From NCBI RefSeq assembly GCF_902806685.2, contig NC_048541.1, positions 6,755,465 through 6,819,464 on the forward strand: a stretch of DNA of 64,000 nucleotides. The letters run 5' to 3'. Positions 23,596-36,073 of this stretch are shown piece after piece. The position numbers were made by a program, and so were the translations under genes. The number at the start of each line of letters is the position of its first letter. The first letter of the stretch is position 1. Below the pieces are notes generated by a model, which was not told where the DNA came from, did no database searches, and saw only the letters and a program-made list of their open reading frames with translations. The DNA is from Maniola hyperantus. Lineage: Eukaryota > Arthropoda > Insecta > Lepidoptera > Nymphalidae.

Positions 23596-23684
23596 CTAGG
23601 GCAATATGAATTTGTCGCGAGACTACCAACTCCACGCGATGTTAGAACGCGACTGGGATCAGTTTTACGTAACTACGCTTAATT

Positions 23685-23700
23685 GTGGCACGCGTGCCAC
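23685..23700. repeat. 16-bp perfect palindrome inside the transposon end
   Basis: GTGGCACGCGTGCCAC is self-complementary. It lies about 37 bp inside the right terminus of the P-like element. It could be a subterminal protein-binding site; this is inference from position. Confidence 0.5.
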
Positions 23701-23811
23701 GCCTACTTAGCGCTTCCACTGTTTTTTTTGTTCCGTGATATGAGGGCTATTTTAAATATAATACAATAAAATACTTCATTTGCTTGGTTCTCATCGAGCG
23801 TACCATGTCCT

Positions 23812-24226
23812 TTTTAAGCTTCCGTACCTGAAAAGGAGGGATCACTTTGTCTGTCTGTATGTCTGTCTGTTGTGTCTGTCAAGGAACCTAAAGTGTACTT
23901 CCGGTTGACTTAAGAGTCACGAAATTTGGCAGGTAGGTAGTAGGTCTTATAGCGCACATATTAGAAAAATCTGAAAACCGCGAATTTGTGGTTACCCCAC
24001 CAAAAAATAAAATATGTTTATTACAAATAATTAGAATTTTCAACTTTAAATGTAAAATTTCTACACCAAGTGGGGTATCATATGAAAGAGCTTTACCTGT
24101 ATAGTCCAAAACATATTTTTATGCATAATAGTTTTTGATTTATCGTGCAAAATGTCGAGAAAATACGACAGTAATACGGAACCCTCGGTGCGCGAGTCTG
24201 ACTTGCACTTAGCCGGTTTTTTTTTC
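23812..24226 (-). repeat. Interspersed repeat family C, minus strand
   Basis: It runs from AAGCTTCCGTACCTGAAAAG through a GTCTGTCTG run to GCGCGAGTCTGACTTGCAC and CCGGTTTTT. It lies just outside the right target duplication of the P-like transposon. Confidence 0.6.
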
Positions 24227-25365
24227 CGTTACTGAAGTTACAGTATTTTTTTCCGTCTTAGAATAAATAACTGAATACGGCTGTTAATAAAATATTCATA
24301 GATTAGAACTAATCGGTAATTCCTTAGAGACACAATTTCTATTTTTTCGTTATCAAAGTTCCATAGATTACTAAATCAGTTAGAGAGTAAAATAATCCGG
24401 TATTTGACTAGATAGTAGTAGATAGCTAGATAAATAGAACTTTAGGTTTTAGTAAGGAAATGTAAGTATTTGTCTTCGTAACTAACTTTGAAAATAAAAT
24501 TGATGCGTTTGGCGTGGGTAGAGCAACCACAACAGATCTTAGATCTAGTAGGTATATAAAAATTGGTCAAGTACGAGTCTGACACGCACACGCTCGTGAT
24601 TGAAGGACAAACCAACATACAAACACACTTTCGCATTTATAAAACAGGTAGTGGTAGTTGTAGTCTATAGTTTTCACTTCGGTCGCCAGTCCCCACTGAC
24701 TGCCAATTTTTCCTAAGGAAAATGTGCGTTCATTTATTGGAGCTTAAAGTCGTAAAAGCTGTTAGCTACACAGCGCTACGTTGTTTTAGGAAGTTACAGT
24801 TTAGTAACTCAATAAAGTTGGTTATAAAGGAAGTAAGTATTCGTCGTTTCGGTTCGGCTTGTTACGTGCCTATTGGTGATTTGTTAGAGTTCTGTTTCAA
24901 AGGAGCCATTGGGGAGTTTTGATTCTACAGTCAGCCGTCACGTTGCGTAGTGACAAATAGTCTTTGCCCTTGTTTAAGTATTTTTTGGATCTTGTAATTT
25001 TAAAGAACTAAATATTTACGTGTCCATTTACGTGCAATTTTGTTTTAACGTTCCAAATATGTACATACTAGTATATCTATTATGTAAAACTATAGGTCAA
25101 TACAGTTCTAATATTGTAAAAGAATGGTTAAAATTATTTTGAAATGAGTGCGGAGAAGAGAAGGCAAAGTTGGAATGAATTATAAATGCAGAAGTCTGTA
25201 ACACTTAAAAACACCTAAAACGTTTAAGGACATTTAAGGGCTATGCGGCACACTGCGGCTTGCCGCATAGCCCCGTTTTTGCGGGACATTTGTCTCGAGA
25301 ACTTATCGCCCGACACAAATTCTACGTGGGGGGGGTGTTCATATAAATGTGTTTTCATATAAGTA
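24227..25365. other. Intron sequence with a small hairpin
   Basis: A degenerate Helitron-like fragment lies near 24575-24655 (GTGATTGAAGGACAAACCAA). A 66-codon + strand frame at 24722-24922 has no recognisable features. A 13-bp perfect stem (GGGCTATGCGGCA, 25238-25250, with TGCCGCATAGCCC, 25261-25273) lies near the right end. Confidence 0.4.
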
Positions 25366-25368
25366 AAC

Positions 25369-25945
25369 TAGCTTATGCCCGTGACTTCGTTCGCGTGGAC
25401 TACACAAATTTCAAACCTTTTTGACGACCTCCCTGGCGCAGTGGTGAGCGCTGTTGTCTTAATAGTGGGAGGTCCCGGGTTCGATTCCTGGCAGGGGTTT
25501 GGAATTTTATAATTTCTAAATTTCTGGTCTGGTCTGGTGGGAGGCTTCGGCCGTGGCTAGTTACCACCCTACCGGCAAAGCCGTGCCGCCAAGCGATTTA
25601 GCGTTCCGGTACGATGCCGTCTAGAAACCAAAGGGGTATGGGTTTAATAAAAACTGCCATACCCCTTCCAGGTTAGCCCGCTAGCATCTTAGACGGCATC
25701 ATCACTTACCACCAGGTGAGATTGCAGTCAAGGGCTAACTTGTATCTGAATAAAAAAAAAAAGAAAAACCCCTGTTTTACCTCTTTAGGGATTGAATTTT
25801 CAAAAATCCTTTCGTAGTAACGATGTACGTAACGAACGTAAGACAATGCCTACGTCGTAGTAGCTATCTGCGTGCCAAATTTCAGCCTGATCCGTCCAGT
25901 AGTTTGAGCTGTGCTTTGATAGATCAGTCAATCAGCTTTTCCTAT
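25369..25945 (-). mobile_element. Helitron-like repeat family A interrupted by SINE S1
   Basis: The two parts, 25369-25418 (CTAGCTTATGCCCGTGAC...) and about 25768-25945 (ACCCCTGTTTTACC... to AGTCAATCAGCTTTTCC), together match the family-A copy at 11865-12088. Confidence 0.6.
25419..25767 (+). mobile_element. tRNA-derived SINE family S1, long copy
   Basis: The head TGACGACCTCCCTGGCGCAG and B-box GGTTCGATTCC are followed by a body with GGTGGGAGGCTTCGGCC and TTACCACCAGGTGAGATTGC. An A-rich tail closes it. It sits inside a family-A Helitron-like repeat, with short AAACC-type duplications at the joins. Confidence 0.75.
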
Positions 25946-26226
25946 TAGAAGACGAAGATTGGTGATGTAATAGATCATAGTAGGTACATAATTCTCATTG
26001 GAACTAAAAGTGATCATCACAAACCTGCTGTTTTATTTGCGGCCCTTGTAACGAGCGCTCTAATTAAACCATCTAGCCTCCCCGGCAATTGCATCAGTTT
26101 TAGGTTGCTTTGCTGACAAAGTTGGAAATTACTTTATAAGGATTTTTTCATCAGGTTTTTCTAAAATAAAGTTTTCTTTTGAAATAGGTACTATTACTAA
26201 TATGTCAAAAAAGTGAATCTAATATA

Positions 26227-26718
26227 CTTAGGCCCACGTGCGTGTTTTTGAGTTAACTTATTTAACTCGGAGTTAACTGCTAACACATGGTTTAATAAAT
26301 ATTTTTTCTTACGCCATCAAAAGTTAGGAGTAAACCTCGAGTTAATTTTCTAAATATTTAACCCAACCATCGCTAACCTGAGTTAGTGAAGTTGAATGTC
26401 AAAATATTGACAGGCACGTAACACCTAGGTGACCAAAATGAAACGTCTTTGAAAGTCTTCTAAAAACAAAACACATGTTGTAGTGTAAAAGAGACGTGTA
26501 GATGTTAGACTGTACTTCGTTCATTCATATTTGGTCGGGTTATATCATTGCGACAGATGTTACGAACCTTAAAAAGAGAAATGCTGGGTTAACTAACTCC
26601 GTGTTAATTTTCATTGGTGCAACACAACATAGAGTTAAAATTTTGATCACAAAAATCATTGATACTAAGCCCGGTGTTATGTAATTTAACCCCGCTCTGT
26701 GATGCAAGCGGGCCTAAG
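26227..26718. mobile_element. Inverted-repeat DNA element, about 490 bp
   Basis: The ends CTTAGGCCCACGTGC (left) and GCAAGCGGGCCTAAG (right) are inverted copies with two mismatches. Inside, GTTAACT/AGTTAAC-type motifs occur near both ends. No coding domain is seen in the 60-codon frame it contains. Confidence 0.55.
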
Positions 26719-28195
26719 AAATACAAAATGTCATTTTTTCAAACATTTCATGGGTTTTGTAAGATAAGTATAATATTATGTGATTCAAAGTTTTACATCT
26801 GGAAATTTATAGGTAAGTATAAGTTACGTCAAATGTATATTATTTAGATATAATATAATATAAGTAGGTAGGTATAGGTATGTAAAAATGTTCTTTCCGT
26901 AAATTAATCCAATCTTCACGCAAGCGTTGATGTTGAATGAATTAAAATAATACAGATCCTCGGGGGATTTTATTTGCCTTCTACACACGACTAAATCAGT
27001 CTACGCTGTCCTCTCTAATCGTATTAATTTGTGTTTGCTCAGACTCGCTTCTCGTTAGTAGGGATGCCATATACGTCTTATTTCAACGGACAGATCCCTG
27101 AAGCTACCTATTAATTTCACTAGTCTTGAATTCAGACATCTGAGTACGCTCAAATGGATACCTACGTCTACGTCGGCTCGTTCGTCTCCATTAAATGCAC
27201 GGTTTAGACCGAGGCTTCTTTGACCACGTAAAAAAGCCGATGAAAATATATGACGAGGGATTAAGTTTGTGGCAAGGCTGAGGAAGCCTCCCTGCTTGTG
27301 TCTCTAGTCTCTACTGAATACGAATAAAAACTCTTCTCACAGTCGTAAGACCTTTGTTAACTGTTTTAATAATTAAAATTTTATTTAGCTATTATGTTGC
27401 ACAAAGGCTAAAGCATACTCGGTCAGGTCCATATTTGGACATATTTAATAGAATTACCCATATGATACGTCATAATATACCTGATCTCTACCAAATTGTC
27501 CTACTTTTCCATTTAGCATGATAATATTATCTGCTTCAACGTTCATGCAACTTTTGGAAGCGATCAGAAACTGGATTAGCCCAGTTTCGTAGATAAACAG
27601 ATGAAATGGATATTGTATACCTAACTACTTAAATCTCTATGCAAAGAGCTACATGGAGTAGGTATCTACATAATGTATTCACATCATTTGACGCCTTTCA
27701 AAGTTTCTATAGTCCCTGGAGATATTACGAAGTGTAATAGAATTTGTGAGCATAGCGCTAACAATGCTGGTTTATAATGTAATTTTATTGTCAGCAATAA
27801 AAAAACTGCTCTTTCAGAGAGGACACTGCAGTACTCTATGCATCTATTTAAATCTAGGTTACGGAATTACCATGAACACTTACTTGAATGCGGTAAAAAG
27901 TTGTACGTCTGTTAATTTTTTGCGATGCATTATTGTTATTTAAAAATCTTTATGCGAGGTACTTAACTATTCATGAGTTATTTAGATACAATTAATGTCA
28001 TCATAGCTAGATGTAGGTAACTAAATTAAAAAAAATATTATAATGTCTAGGTACCTATTTCATTCTTACTGGTCCCATTTTTGTAATGTGAACGAATAAA
28101 TGATTTATTTTACATGAAAAACGTAATAATTTAATAGACCATTATTGTTACCAAAAATATGTTCTCGGAGAGACAATGAATAGAACTTATATTAT
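26719..28195. other. Intron sequence without recognised features
   Basis: Only short frames with no recognisable domain and TAGGTA-type simple motifs are seen. Confidence 0.4.
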
Positions 28196-28400
28196 TTAAT
28201 AGCTGATGCCCGCAACTTCATCCGCGTGGATTTAGGTTTTACAAATCCCGTGGGAACTCATTTTCAGGGTTGAAAAGTAGCCTATATCACTCTCTAGGTC
28301 TTTGACTATACCTATGCAAAAAATCACGTCGATCTGCTGCTCCGATGTGACGTGATTGAAGGACAACCAACAAACAAACATATTCGCATAACAATGAGTG
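28196..28400 (-). mobile_element. Helitron-like repeat, diverged family B relative
   Basis: It starts (+ strand) TAGCTGATGCCCGCAACTTC, contains CATCCGCGTGGATTTAGG and CCCGTGGGAACTC, and ends near CAAACAAACATATTCGCATA. Confidence 0.45.
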
Positions 28401-28992
28401 ATTTGGTTCAAAAATAACCTTTTTAAATTAATTTTTCGAATACTTAGTAAGCTCATCACGAAAATATAGTGTATAAGTATAGTGATGAATAAATTAATGA
28501 TGATAAAATATAAATAAAATAAAAATCTTGCTGTTAGCCTGGTTGTTGCTTATTTGGAAGCTTATCACGTGCCTTTTAGAGTATTCCACTCTCACCACCG
28601 CTAGAGTGCCGGAATCCTATTACTTGATTGAAGGCACTACAAGGTTTGTTATACTTTATCACAATAAAATACACGTGGAAACTATACAAGCTTACTATGT
28701 AGGTATTACGTACCTATTCGTAACTTCATAAAATACAAAATAGTTTGCTAATGCCCCGGTATACATACAAATTAGCGAACACAACTTTGTTTAGCTACTA
28801 TGTTGTCACCGCAACTAGTTCACGCTGTACGATTTAATCAAAACATCTAATGGTCTGTGTTAACCGTACGACGTTGGCTTGCCTAGATTTTATCACGCCC
28901 TAATTTACCTTATCGCGATACGAGGCAGCAAATTGATGAAGGCACCAACTATTTAGCCTGTTTAGTTTTATCACACCGAAATACGTCTTGTA

Positions 28993-29282
28993 CTAGTCTG
29001 TGTATGTGTCTTAGAGAAAGAGCCAGCGCGTACCTGACCTTCCTTATTTTATAAAAGCTGAAAGTTTCTCTGCGTATTGTCCCCAACACTAGGAGGAACG
29101 TTTGTTTGGATCATGGTGGCATTGGGCGATAACATAATATGACCCCCGCCAGACACCCTTAAACGTTAATAATTTATTAAACTTTAAATGTGTCCGGCAG
29201 GGTGTTGCCACCATAATAAGTGTCTGGCAATGCATGATGTGATTTCTAATACTACTCCGAAGAAAATATAAAAATTAGACTT
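28993..29282. repeat. Inverted-repeat element family I, copy 2
   Basis: It contains GCGTATTGTCCCCAACACT, the reverse complement of the distal part of the copy at 13445, then TCCGGCAGGG and TGTCTGGCAATGCATGATG, which match its proximal part. Confidence 0.5.
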
Positions 29283-29289
29283 TGTAAGT

Positions 29290-32200
29290 GTTTTAGTTAG
29301 AAGTTTAGAACATCATGTTACTTTAGAAAACGCTGTCGCAAATTAAACTAACAAGTCTTTGGAGCCGGAACACAGAACTACGAATTTAACCAAAATCGTA
29401 TAAGTAAATTAGGTAATCCTTGGGGAAAGTTCCGAACTCATTACCTTGTTTCATTCATATAAGTACAGACATTGTTTCTTAGGTCGCGTCGGTCGCCCGG
29501 TGCTATGGGATTACTCGCGGGTAAATTATACCTACTTGTAGGTAGTTCTGCGGTCGCCTTCATCAATTTCTCGCCCTGTATCGTGTTGAGTAAAATTAGA
29601 GCTTAACTGGATCCATTTAAGACGACATTCACTACCTACCCTGAAGATTTATAGCGCAGGATTCGCCCTACGACAAATTAAATTATTTGGAACATATACA
29701 AATTGTAAATTGGCTAGTTTTGCTAGTTTAGTGAAAGCTTTGGCCATGACTATGAAAGGCCGTGCTCTCTTTTGCGTTTTCGTACGAAATTCAAACAATT
29801 CGCCGTGCGGGTGTGCGAGGCGTTCCCTCACCGTTTGCCATTTCGACATGTCGTGTACCTTCTATAGGTATGATTCAGGTCTCCAGCTGCAGTACCTCCG
29901 TAGATTGAAGCAGCAGCGCCCCGATTGGAGCTGCTGCAATATATTCAGCAGAATAATTTTATTCAGTAGAATAATTAGAAGTTTTCCACAATATTATGTC
30001 AGAGGAGACCATCCATCCATCTCGACGTGTCGCGTACTATATGTAACTCACAGAGTACTTTTTACATACGGAAAATATAACTGTTAAACGCTGCAAAGTG
30101 ACCGCGGCCTAAAGCACAGCGATTTAGCGTTCTGTTACGACCTAATCATACCATACTAGTCGTTTCAAATTACACCTCTGTACATACTTTTTAATCAAAA
30201 TCTACCACCATTATTAAGTCTTTGCTCGTACATCGTTATATTATATCCTGGGGCTGAAACAATCTCGTCTAACGCTAACCTCGCTATAATACAATTGCCC
30301 CGGACCCCGGAGTGTGACTCAATAAAGTGTAGCTACTGAAACCATTTATGAACTTTATGAAAACGTGAACTCTACTAGTAAAGTTGAAGTATGTATTTAG
30401 TAGTAAGTATAAAGTTAAAATGAGTAAAATATTATCTATATGCTAAGTATAAAGTGTCTTGTTAAAAGAGAGAACAGTAATTTTAAAATGTTACTTAGGT
30501 AGTTAGATACCTACCTACTTTGCAAATTCATGGTAAATTTAATAAAGTCAAAGAGAACGAGGGCTTGCCTGATTTTTGCCTCAAAAAACTATTTGCCAAC
30601 ATTTATGGCTGTTTTGATAAACGACCAAACCATGGGACGCGAGGTCTCAGTTCGGAGCGAGTCACCAAGCAAGCAATACGCGCCACCACCACGCAGCACC
30701 ACACAAATCCCCCAAAACACACTCGTTTTCACACACACCATCTATTTGTTTGTTTCAGCGGAATAGGTACAGCAAACCAAGCTTTTGATTCCTTTCCTTG
30801 TACATCATGGACTTCCGCAAATTTATTTTCAAATTCTACAAATTATACAACATAATATGTTGGCTATAAGTACACTTACCTATATACTTACTCACTTACT
30901 TGATGGTGGAGAGGTAACTCGATAAATTGTTCTATAACAGCTTGTAAACTTCGTCCATTCAGAGGAGTTTCGTAATTTGTCGTTGGCTATTACACACTTC
31001 GTGCCTTTCAGACGCCGAGAAGGTATAAATAAATATGATAGACGGTGTTTTAAAATCTGTAGCATGACCGAAAGAAATAATTAATATACCTAGTATGTCA
31101 TATATTTGTCTACCTATTAGGGTACTTATCATCCAGTAGGAATCCATAATAACCGATTTTAATGGATTTTCTATCAACGATAAACCCATTCTTTTTACGT
31201 CTTAGGGAAAACTCACTGACCTTGTAGAAAAAAGTTTGCTGTAGTGTAATCAATAACTTCATTATTTTGTGCTTAATTATTTATTTATGTGTGGCTGCTT
31301 TTTTATTCATAGTTCTTTAGATTAGGTATTCTACGCTATAAAAACATTTATTTCGACAGATTTTAAGATATAATTTACCACTCACTTTCGAGCTTTTGAG
31401 ATAGCTTACCGTATAACTACAAAGAGCTTTTTAAAAGTGCATAAACAAAATGTAGTCAGCGAAAGCAGATGTAACATTTTTCAATTTTGGATTCTTTTGT
31501 TTCGTAGCTTTCTTATGACTTATGATTGGTATATGTATTATATTATGTATATTATAAGTATAGATTATGACTTTCTCCGCGCGGATTTACGTGTTCATAG
31601 ATCCTGTTGGAATTTCTCAAAATCCTTCCTTAATCCTTAGTGCACCCCCTGGGATTCTCAAGGAAAATGTCCTTCTTTGAAATCTCTAAGTAGATCTTTC
31701 GGTTGAGGCTGTGCGTTGTCTGTCAGCCAATCAGTCAGAATACTGTTCTATTTGTAGGTAGGTATCTACAGATATTTTCATTAAAAGCGTAGGTACGGTT
31801 CTTAAGACTTTGTAATCGGGAGGCTTTAGTTTGTACCGTAAAGTACCTATTAGTTTAATAGCTATTAGGTATGTATCTGATTAATAACCAAAGAGACCCA
31901 CAACTTTAAATTAAATTCATTTGCAGTATTAGCTAAATTTAAAGGCATGTTATGTATAATAGAAAGTTTGATAACTAGCTTAATTAATGCAGCTCCGAGC
32001 TGTAGTTTAGTGAAGAGTGCTCCAACGCATAATGAATGTAATTTCATGCTATGAAAGCTGTGTCGTTTTAGATTATACTTACTACTTATATGTTCTAGAT
32101 CACGCGATGTAGGTAGTGTGATAAGGGCGTTTTGTCACGTATAACCTGATTTGCATAGTGACGGGTTTTATGCACGTTTCACCCCTTATCGCCGACTGTC

Positions 32201-32735
32201 GATAAAATAGTCGGTTCGATAAAAGTTGGCGAAAATAGAACGTAGCACGAAATAAACGGTCGTATAATAATCGGAAAATGTCCTATAATAATCGAAACTC
32301 ACGAACTCGGTGCGATTTTTACCCGACTACCGGAAGGGTGTAATAATTTATAGTCATTAGTAGTTACATATGTATGTTTATCGGTTCATCGGTGCCCTTG
32401 CAATTACGTATGTATTGCCAAACTATTAATTTGATTTCGATAAATGAGGCGTTGTTATGTTTGTCTTGGCGATCCGACTGTCGTAGGCAATATGAAGTTA
32501 TGTTAAATTCAATATGTCGGATATGGCAAACAAAAATTCATCAAAAAAAATAAACCATATATATATACGACAGCGTGCATGACCCTTTAATTTTAGTCGA
32601 ACTAAGTACTATCATTCCGCTGATAAACATCATACAGGTCGGTCACGAAGGCTTGATGAGCGATGAAACTTTATGAAACGCACTGTTGCGGAGTCGTCTA
32701 CTTAATTAACTTTGCTTTTAGACTTTCATATAATA
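29290..32735. other. Intron sequence, mostly unrecognised
   Basis: Partial family F MITE ends occur near 29805-29870 (GGGTGTGCGAGGCGTTCCCT) and 30020-30045 (CTCGACGTGTCGCGTACTAT). A decayed Helitron-like fragment lies near 31565-31740. Overlapping frames at 30520-30855 look like chance, with an ACCACGCAGCACCACAC-type low-complexity stretch. No exon was found. Confidence 0.4.
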
Positions 32736-32741
32736 AGTCGG

Positions 32742-32896
32742 TGACAGGTCGAAATGGCAATCGGGGAGGGATCGCCCCGCACACAGTCGCCGCGGTAACC
32801 CGGCGCGGGCGAGCGCGGATGACGTGCTGGTGTGCGGGGCGTCCGTCCCCCTGCCTCATACTCCGATTGCCATCTCAACCTGTCGCGTACTATACC
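32742..32896. mobile_element. GC-rich MITE family F, copy 3
   Basis: The inverted ends GGTGACAGGTCGAAATGGCA and TGCCATCTCAACCTGTCGCG enclose a core with CCGCGGTAACCCGGCGCGGG. The pattern is that of the copies at 15010 and 36074. Confidence 0.7.
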
Positions 32897-33841
32897 TCTA
32901 TGATTAGATTACCCACATGTAACCAAAAACATAGTTTTATACAGTCTAGACTCTAGAGCACTGTATTGCGCTTGAAGGTTATCACAACTATTTTCTTCTT
33001 CAACGCCCGCACGTCCTCTCTCCAATTTTGCCCGATCCCTCTATTTAGTGAATGCGTGACGTTACATCGCTGACCGAACATTATTTAGCGCGAAAAACCT
33101 TTTTCGCTCAAAAAAGATGCTTTCTAGAACCTAGTTAACCAATAGTAATCTTGTCCAAATAATTGAAAGTTTAGGTACCTATTTGAATGTTTGTTACTCA
33201 CCACAATTAATGAACTGATTTGGCCGTGAAATACTAATAGCACTCTAAATTACCATATACCATCTACACGGGCGAAGGTACTGGAAAAAGTACTCTTTCT
33301 TACTTTTCTATTAAAATTCTTAGAGCCATTTCAAAGAATGTAATTGCACGAAGCTGTAAACAAAAAATACATAAGTGGATTTTATAATACGGCCAAGGAA
33401 CTAAGTCCGGAGTATCGAAATATGGAGAAGGTACTTATATAACATTATTCTTCTACTCCTGCTATTGGTGAATGGATTAAATCCAAGATTTACTTTTGTT
33501 TTTGGAAAAGGTAGGTAAACGTATCTATTTTAAAAGCATTTCTTTGTATAAACGTGTTATTACAAATGAACGAATAATATGCTTAATAATAGGCTACTTG
33601 ACTCATATCTAATTTCGTCCAACAAATGATTATTTATTATAGTATTTTGCGTAAGACAACGAAATATATCAATAACAATTATTAAAAACGCAGGATGGAT
33701 ATATAAATCCAATTTAAAAAAATACAATTTTTATTTTTATTTGAAACGCAGAAAACGCTGTCAGCCATGATGTGACGTCATTAAATATGTAAACAAAGAA
33801 ATGTCATCCCTATGTCACGCGGGGACTAACGTAGTATCCAT
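32897..33841. other. Intron sequence without recognised features
   Basis: No exon, repeat family or RNA gene was recognised. Confidence 0.35.
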
Positions 33842-34062
33842 ATATATAAAATTTAGAGTCCTGACTAACTTATATATCAACGCACAGCCTAAACATCTAA
33901 ACAGCTGGTCCTAGATACATGAAATTTGGTGAGTGTGTTCTTTGTAGGTAAAGAGAAGGTATCCACTAGGAAAGGATTTTTTGAAATTCCACCCCTGAGT
34001 GGGTTAAATGGAGGTTTGTTTATGAAGTCCACGCGGGCGAAGTCACGAGCATAAGCTAGTTT
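33842..34062 (+). mobile_element. Helitron-like repeat family A, diverged
   Basis: It retains ATATCAACGCACAGCC, AGGAAAGGATTTTTTGAAAT and the end GTCACGAGCATAAGCTAG. It lacks the GACT run. Confidence 0.5.
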
Positions 34063-35098
34063 TTATATATTTCTAAAAACTCATAGTAAACGTACAAAAA
34101 TATCGTTTTCTCTTTATAAATTGAATAAGTTATTAAGTAAGACTTACAACAAAGTGATCTTTGCAAAAATAAATTTGGGTTGAAGTCGTTAGTCATAATA
34201 TAGGATCCCTTTAAGCAAGTCTTTGCGTGTTACGTATATTTATTTCACTGGGCACTCTAATTCACAACTTTCCTGTGGTCTTTATCGATGCGTTTTTTAC
34301 ATTCTTGGATGATACAATAACGATAATTACTATATTTTTCATGTAAACTAGTATAGAAGTCATGTTTATTAAACTTTGGGAGGTTATGCTGTTGTTTACA
34401 AATGCATGACGTCAGAGCACAGATAATCTATCGGCCAAACATGGCCGACAGTGTTTTTACCTGTCTAAGAAAAAATATTTTTAAATTAAAGTTTTACGGT
34501 TTTTAGGGCGCAAAAAAATATAGTGTTTATTTTTTTGATATAATAGGACAAATATTAACCATTTAAGACCAACTTAAAAAAAGTGTCAAGTAGCCTATTT
34601 CAGGCCTGCATTTCGGCAATGAAAGTGTATAGTTAGTGATTCTCTCAAATTGTTATAGTTTTAAATTTAACTATGTAGTTTGATTTTAATTTAGTTTGTA
34701 ACTATGGGGCTGGCATATAGATCATCTGTAAAAACCCCTTACAAAATGTCAGATTTAAGAAATCAGGCCTATTGAAATTGCCAGCAACCCAGCAACAGAT
34801 GTTAAAAAATTATTAATTACTTTTTAGGTACAATCGTTGTAATTATCATAATACGAAAGAGTACGTCTACCATATTAACGTGCTAAGTACATAATGTACT
34901 AGTATTTTGAACATCAAAAAACCTTATTTGATTAAGAAATTTTACTTTATTACACGACTGTCCAAAAATGGAGTGTAATATTTTCAGGGTTTCTTTATTC
35001 CACCATAACTTCTATGTGGGGATATATGTATAGGGTATCGTTAGAGTCCTTTACGCCCCGAGTGACACTGGCTATAATTTTTTGAAAAAAAAGTGTTA
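34063..35098. other. Intron sequence without recognised features
   Basis: No exon or repeat family was recognised between the Helitron-like copies. Confidence 0.35.
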
Positions 35099-35284
35099 TC
35101 ATACTCATACTATTTTATAAAGAGGTAATGTCGTTAAGTTTGTTTGTGGAACTAATGAACCGATTTTAAAAATTCTTGCACCAGTAGAAAGCTACATTAT
35201 TCCTGATAGGCTATATTTTTTTTAAATTAAATCCTTACGAAAATTGTAATAAGCTACCCGTGCGAAGCCGGGACGGGTCGCTAG
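35099..35284 (+). mobile_element. Helitron, Lep1-like nonautonomous copy
   Basis: It starts TCATACTCATACTATTTTAT, contains AAAGAGGTAATG, and ends with the hairpin ACCCGT...ACGGGT followed by CGCTAG. Flanking A and T are present. This 3' end closely resembles the Lep1 Helitrons described in Lepidoptera (recalled, not searched). A family-D end fragment follows at about 35299-35345. Confidence 0.75.
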
Positions 35285-35839
35285 TTTCTTATACAATGGT
35301 ACGGAACCTTTCGTGTGCGAGTCCAACTCGCTCTTGACAGTTTTTTAACTTTGCTGTAACTTGCTTTTCAGAATTCATAAGATTTCAATTTTCTTTTTCT
35401 AAAGAACTTTTGTATTTCGAAATTATGTTAACTTCCCAGGGCTTGACGTAAAACATTTCAAAATAATTCTTTAGTTCGTAATTTATTTGTGAAGGTTTTG
35501 ATAACTTTGATTTTTTTTATTTGACTGTAATTCAACTCATTTCAACTTACTCAACTCGTTTTTCCTAAAGTTTAAATTTGTAAAGACTTTTATATCTTAG
35601 GGAGAAGGTTGATTTTTTTATTAATAAAATACGAAATCGTATTGTTAGGCAAGCCTACCGGTTTGAACCCGCGGGCGGTCTGGTCGGCGGTGGTGGATAC
35701 ATGATTAAAAGATCAAGTAAACTCACAGATCACAAAGATTTATAATATTTTAATTTTGGTCATACCTATACAATTTAAGGTCAAACAAATGTTACCCTGA
35801 GAAATTAAAGAGAAAATGTTAAAAGAATTTATTTTATAG

Positions 35840-36025
35840 GTGTTCGATATTCTCTGGTCCGATCCTCAAACTGTGGGTGGTTGCGTCGCCAACGCCTTGC
35901 GCGGCGCTGGGACCTACTTCGGCCCCGACGTCACTACCACCTTCCTCAGCAAGAATAAACTGAGCTTCATTGTCAGGAGCCACGAGTGTAAACCTGGAGG
36001 ATACGAAATACTACATAATGGGAAT
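35840..36025 (+). CDS. Phosphatase exon 8 in window: DILWSDP and RSHE
   Basis: This 62-codon phase-0 exon lies between TTTTATAG and GTAAGA. It encodes VFDILWSDPQ, then YFGPDV and RSHECKPGGYE. The His of RSHE is the last metal ligand. It follows a 14.5-kb intron that holds the THAP/P-like element and many repeats. Confidence 0.98.
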
Positions 36026-36073
36026 GTAAGAAACTTTATTGCAACATGTAAGGTTATAAAACTAATTGGTAGG

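Larger units (their letters stand above)
21806..23737 (-). mobile_element. P-superfamily-like DNA transposon with THAP domain remnants
   Basis: The ends are inverted copies of about 27 bp: CACGGAACAGAAAGAACAGT on the left, and CACGGAACAAAAAAAACAGT on the reverse strand at the right, both continuing GGAAG. The element is flanked by a perfect 8-bp duplication, ATATGAGG, at 21798-21805 and 23738-23745. A THAP zinc finger (the DNA-binding domain of P transposases) is encoded on the minus strand near the right end. P elements and hAT elements both make 8-bp duplications; the THAP domain favours P. At 1.9 kb, with about 200 bp of inserted Helitron, it lacks a full transposase. Confidence 0.75.

Noticed and set aside
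25238..25280. Hairpin followed by T run, like a bacterial terminator
   Set aside because: The context is an intron of a eukaryotic gene. The structure is only a short inverted repeat.
29710..30087. Frame of 125 codons in intron 7
   Set aside because: It includes MITE family F fragments, and the peptide has no recognisable domain or splice context.
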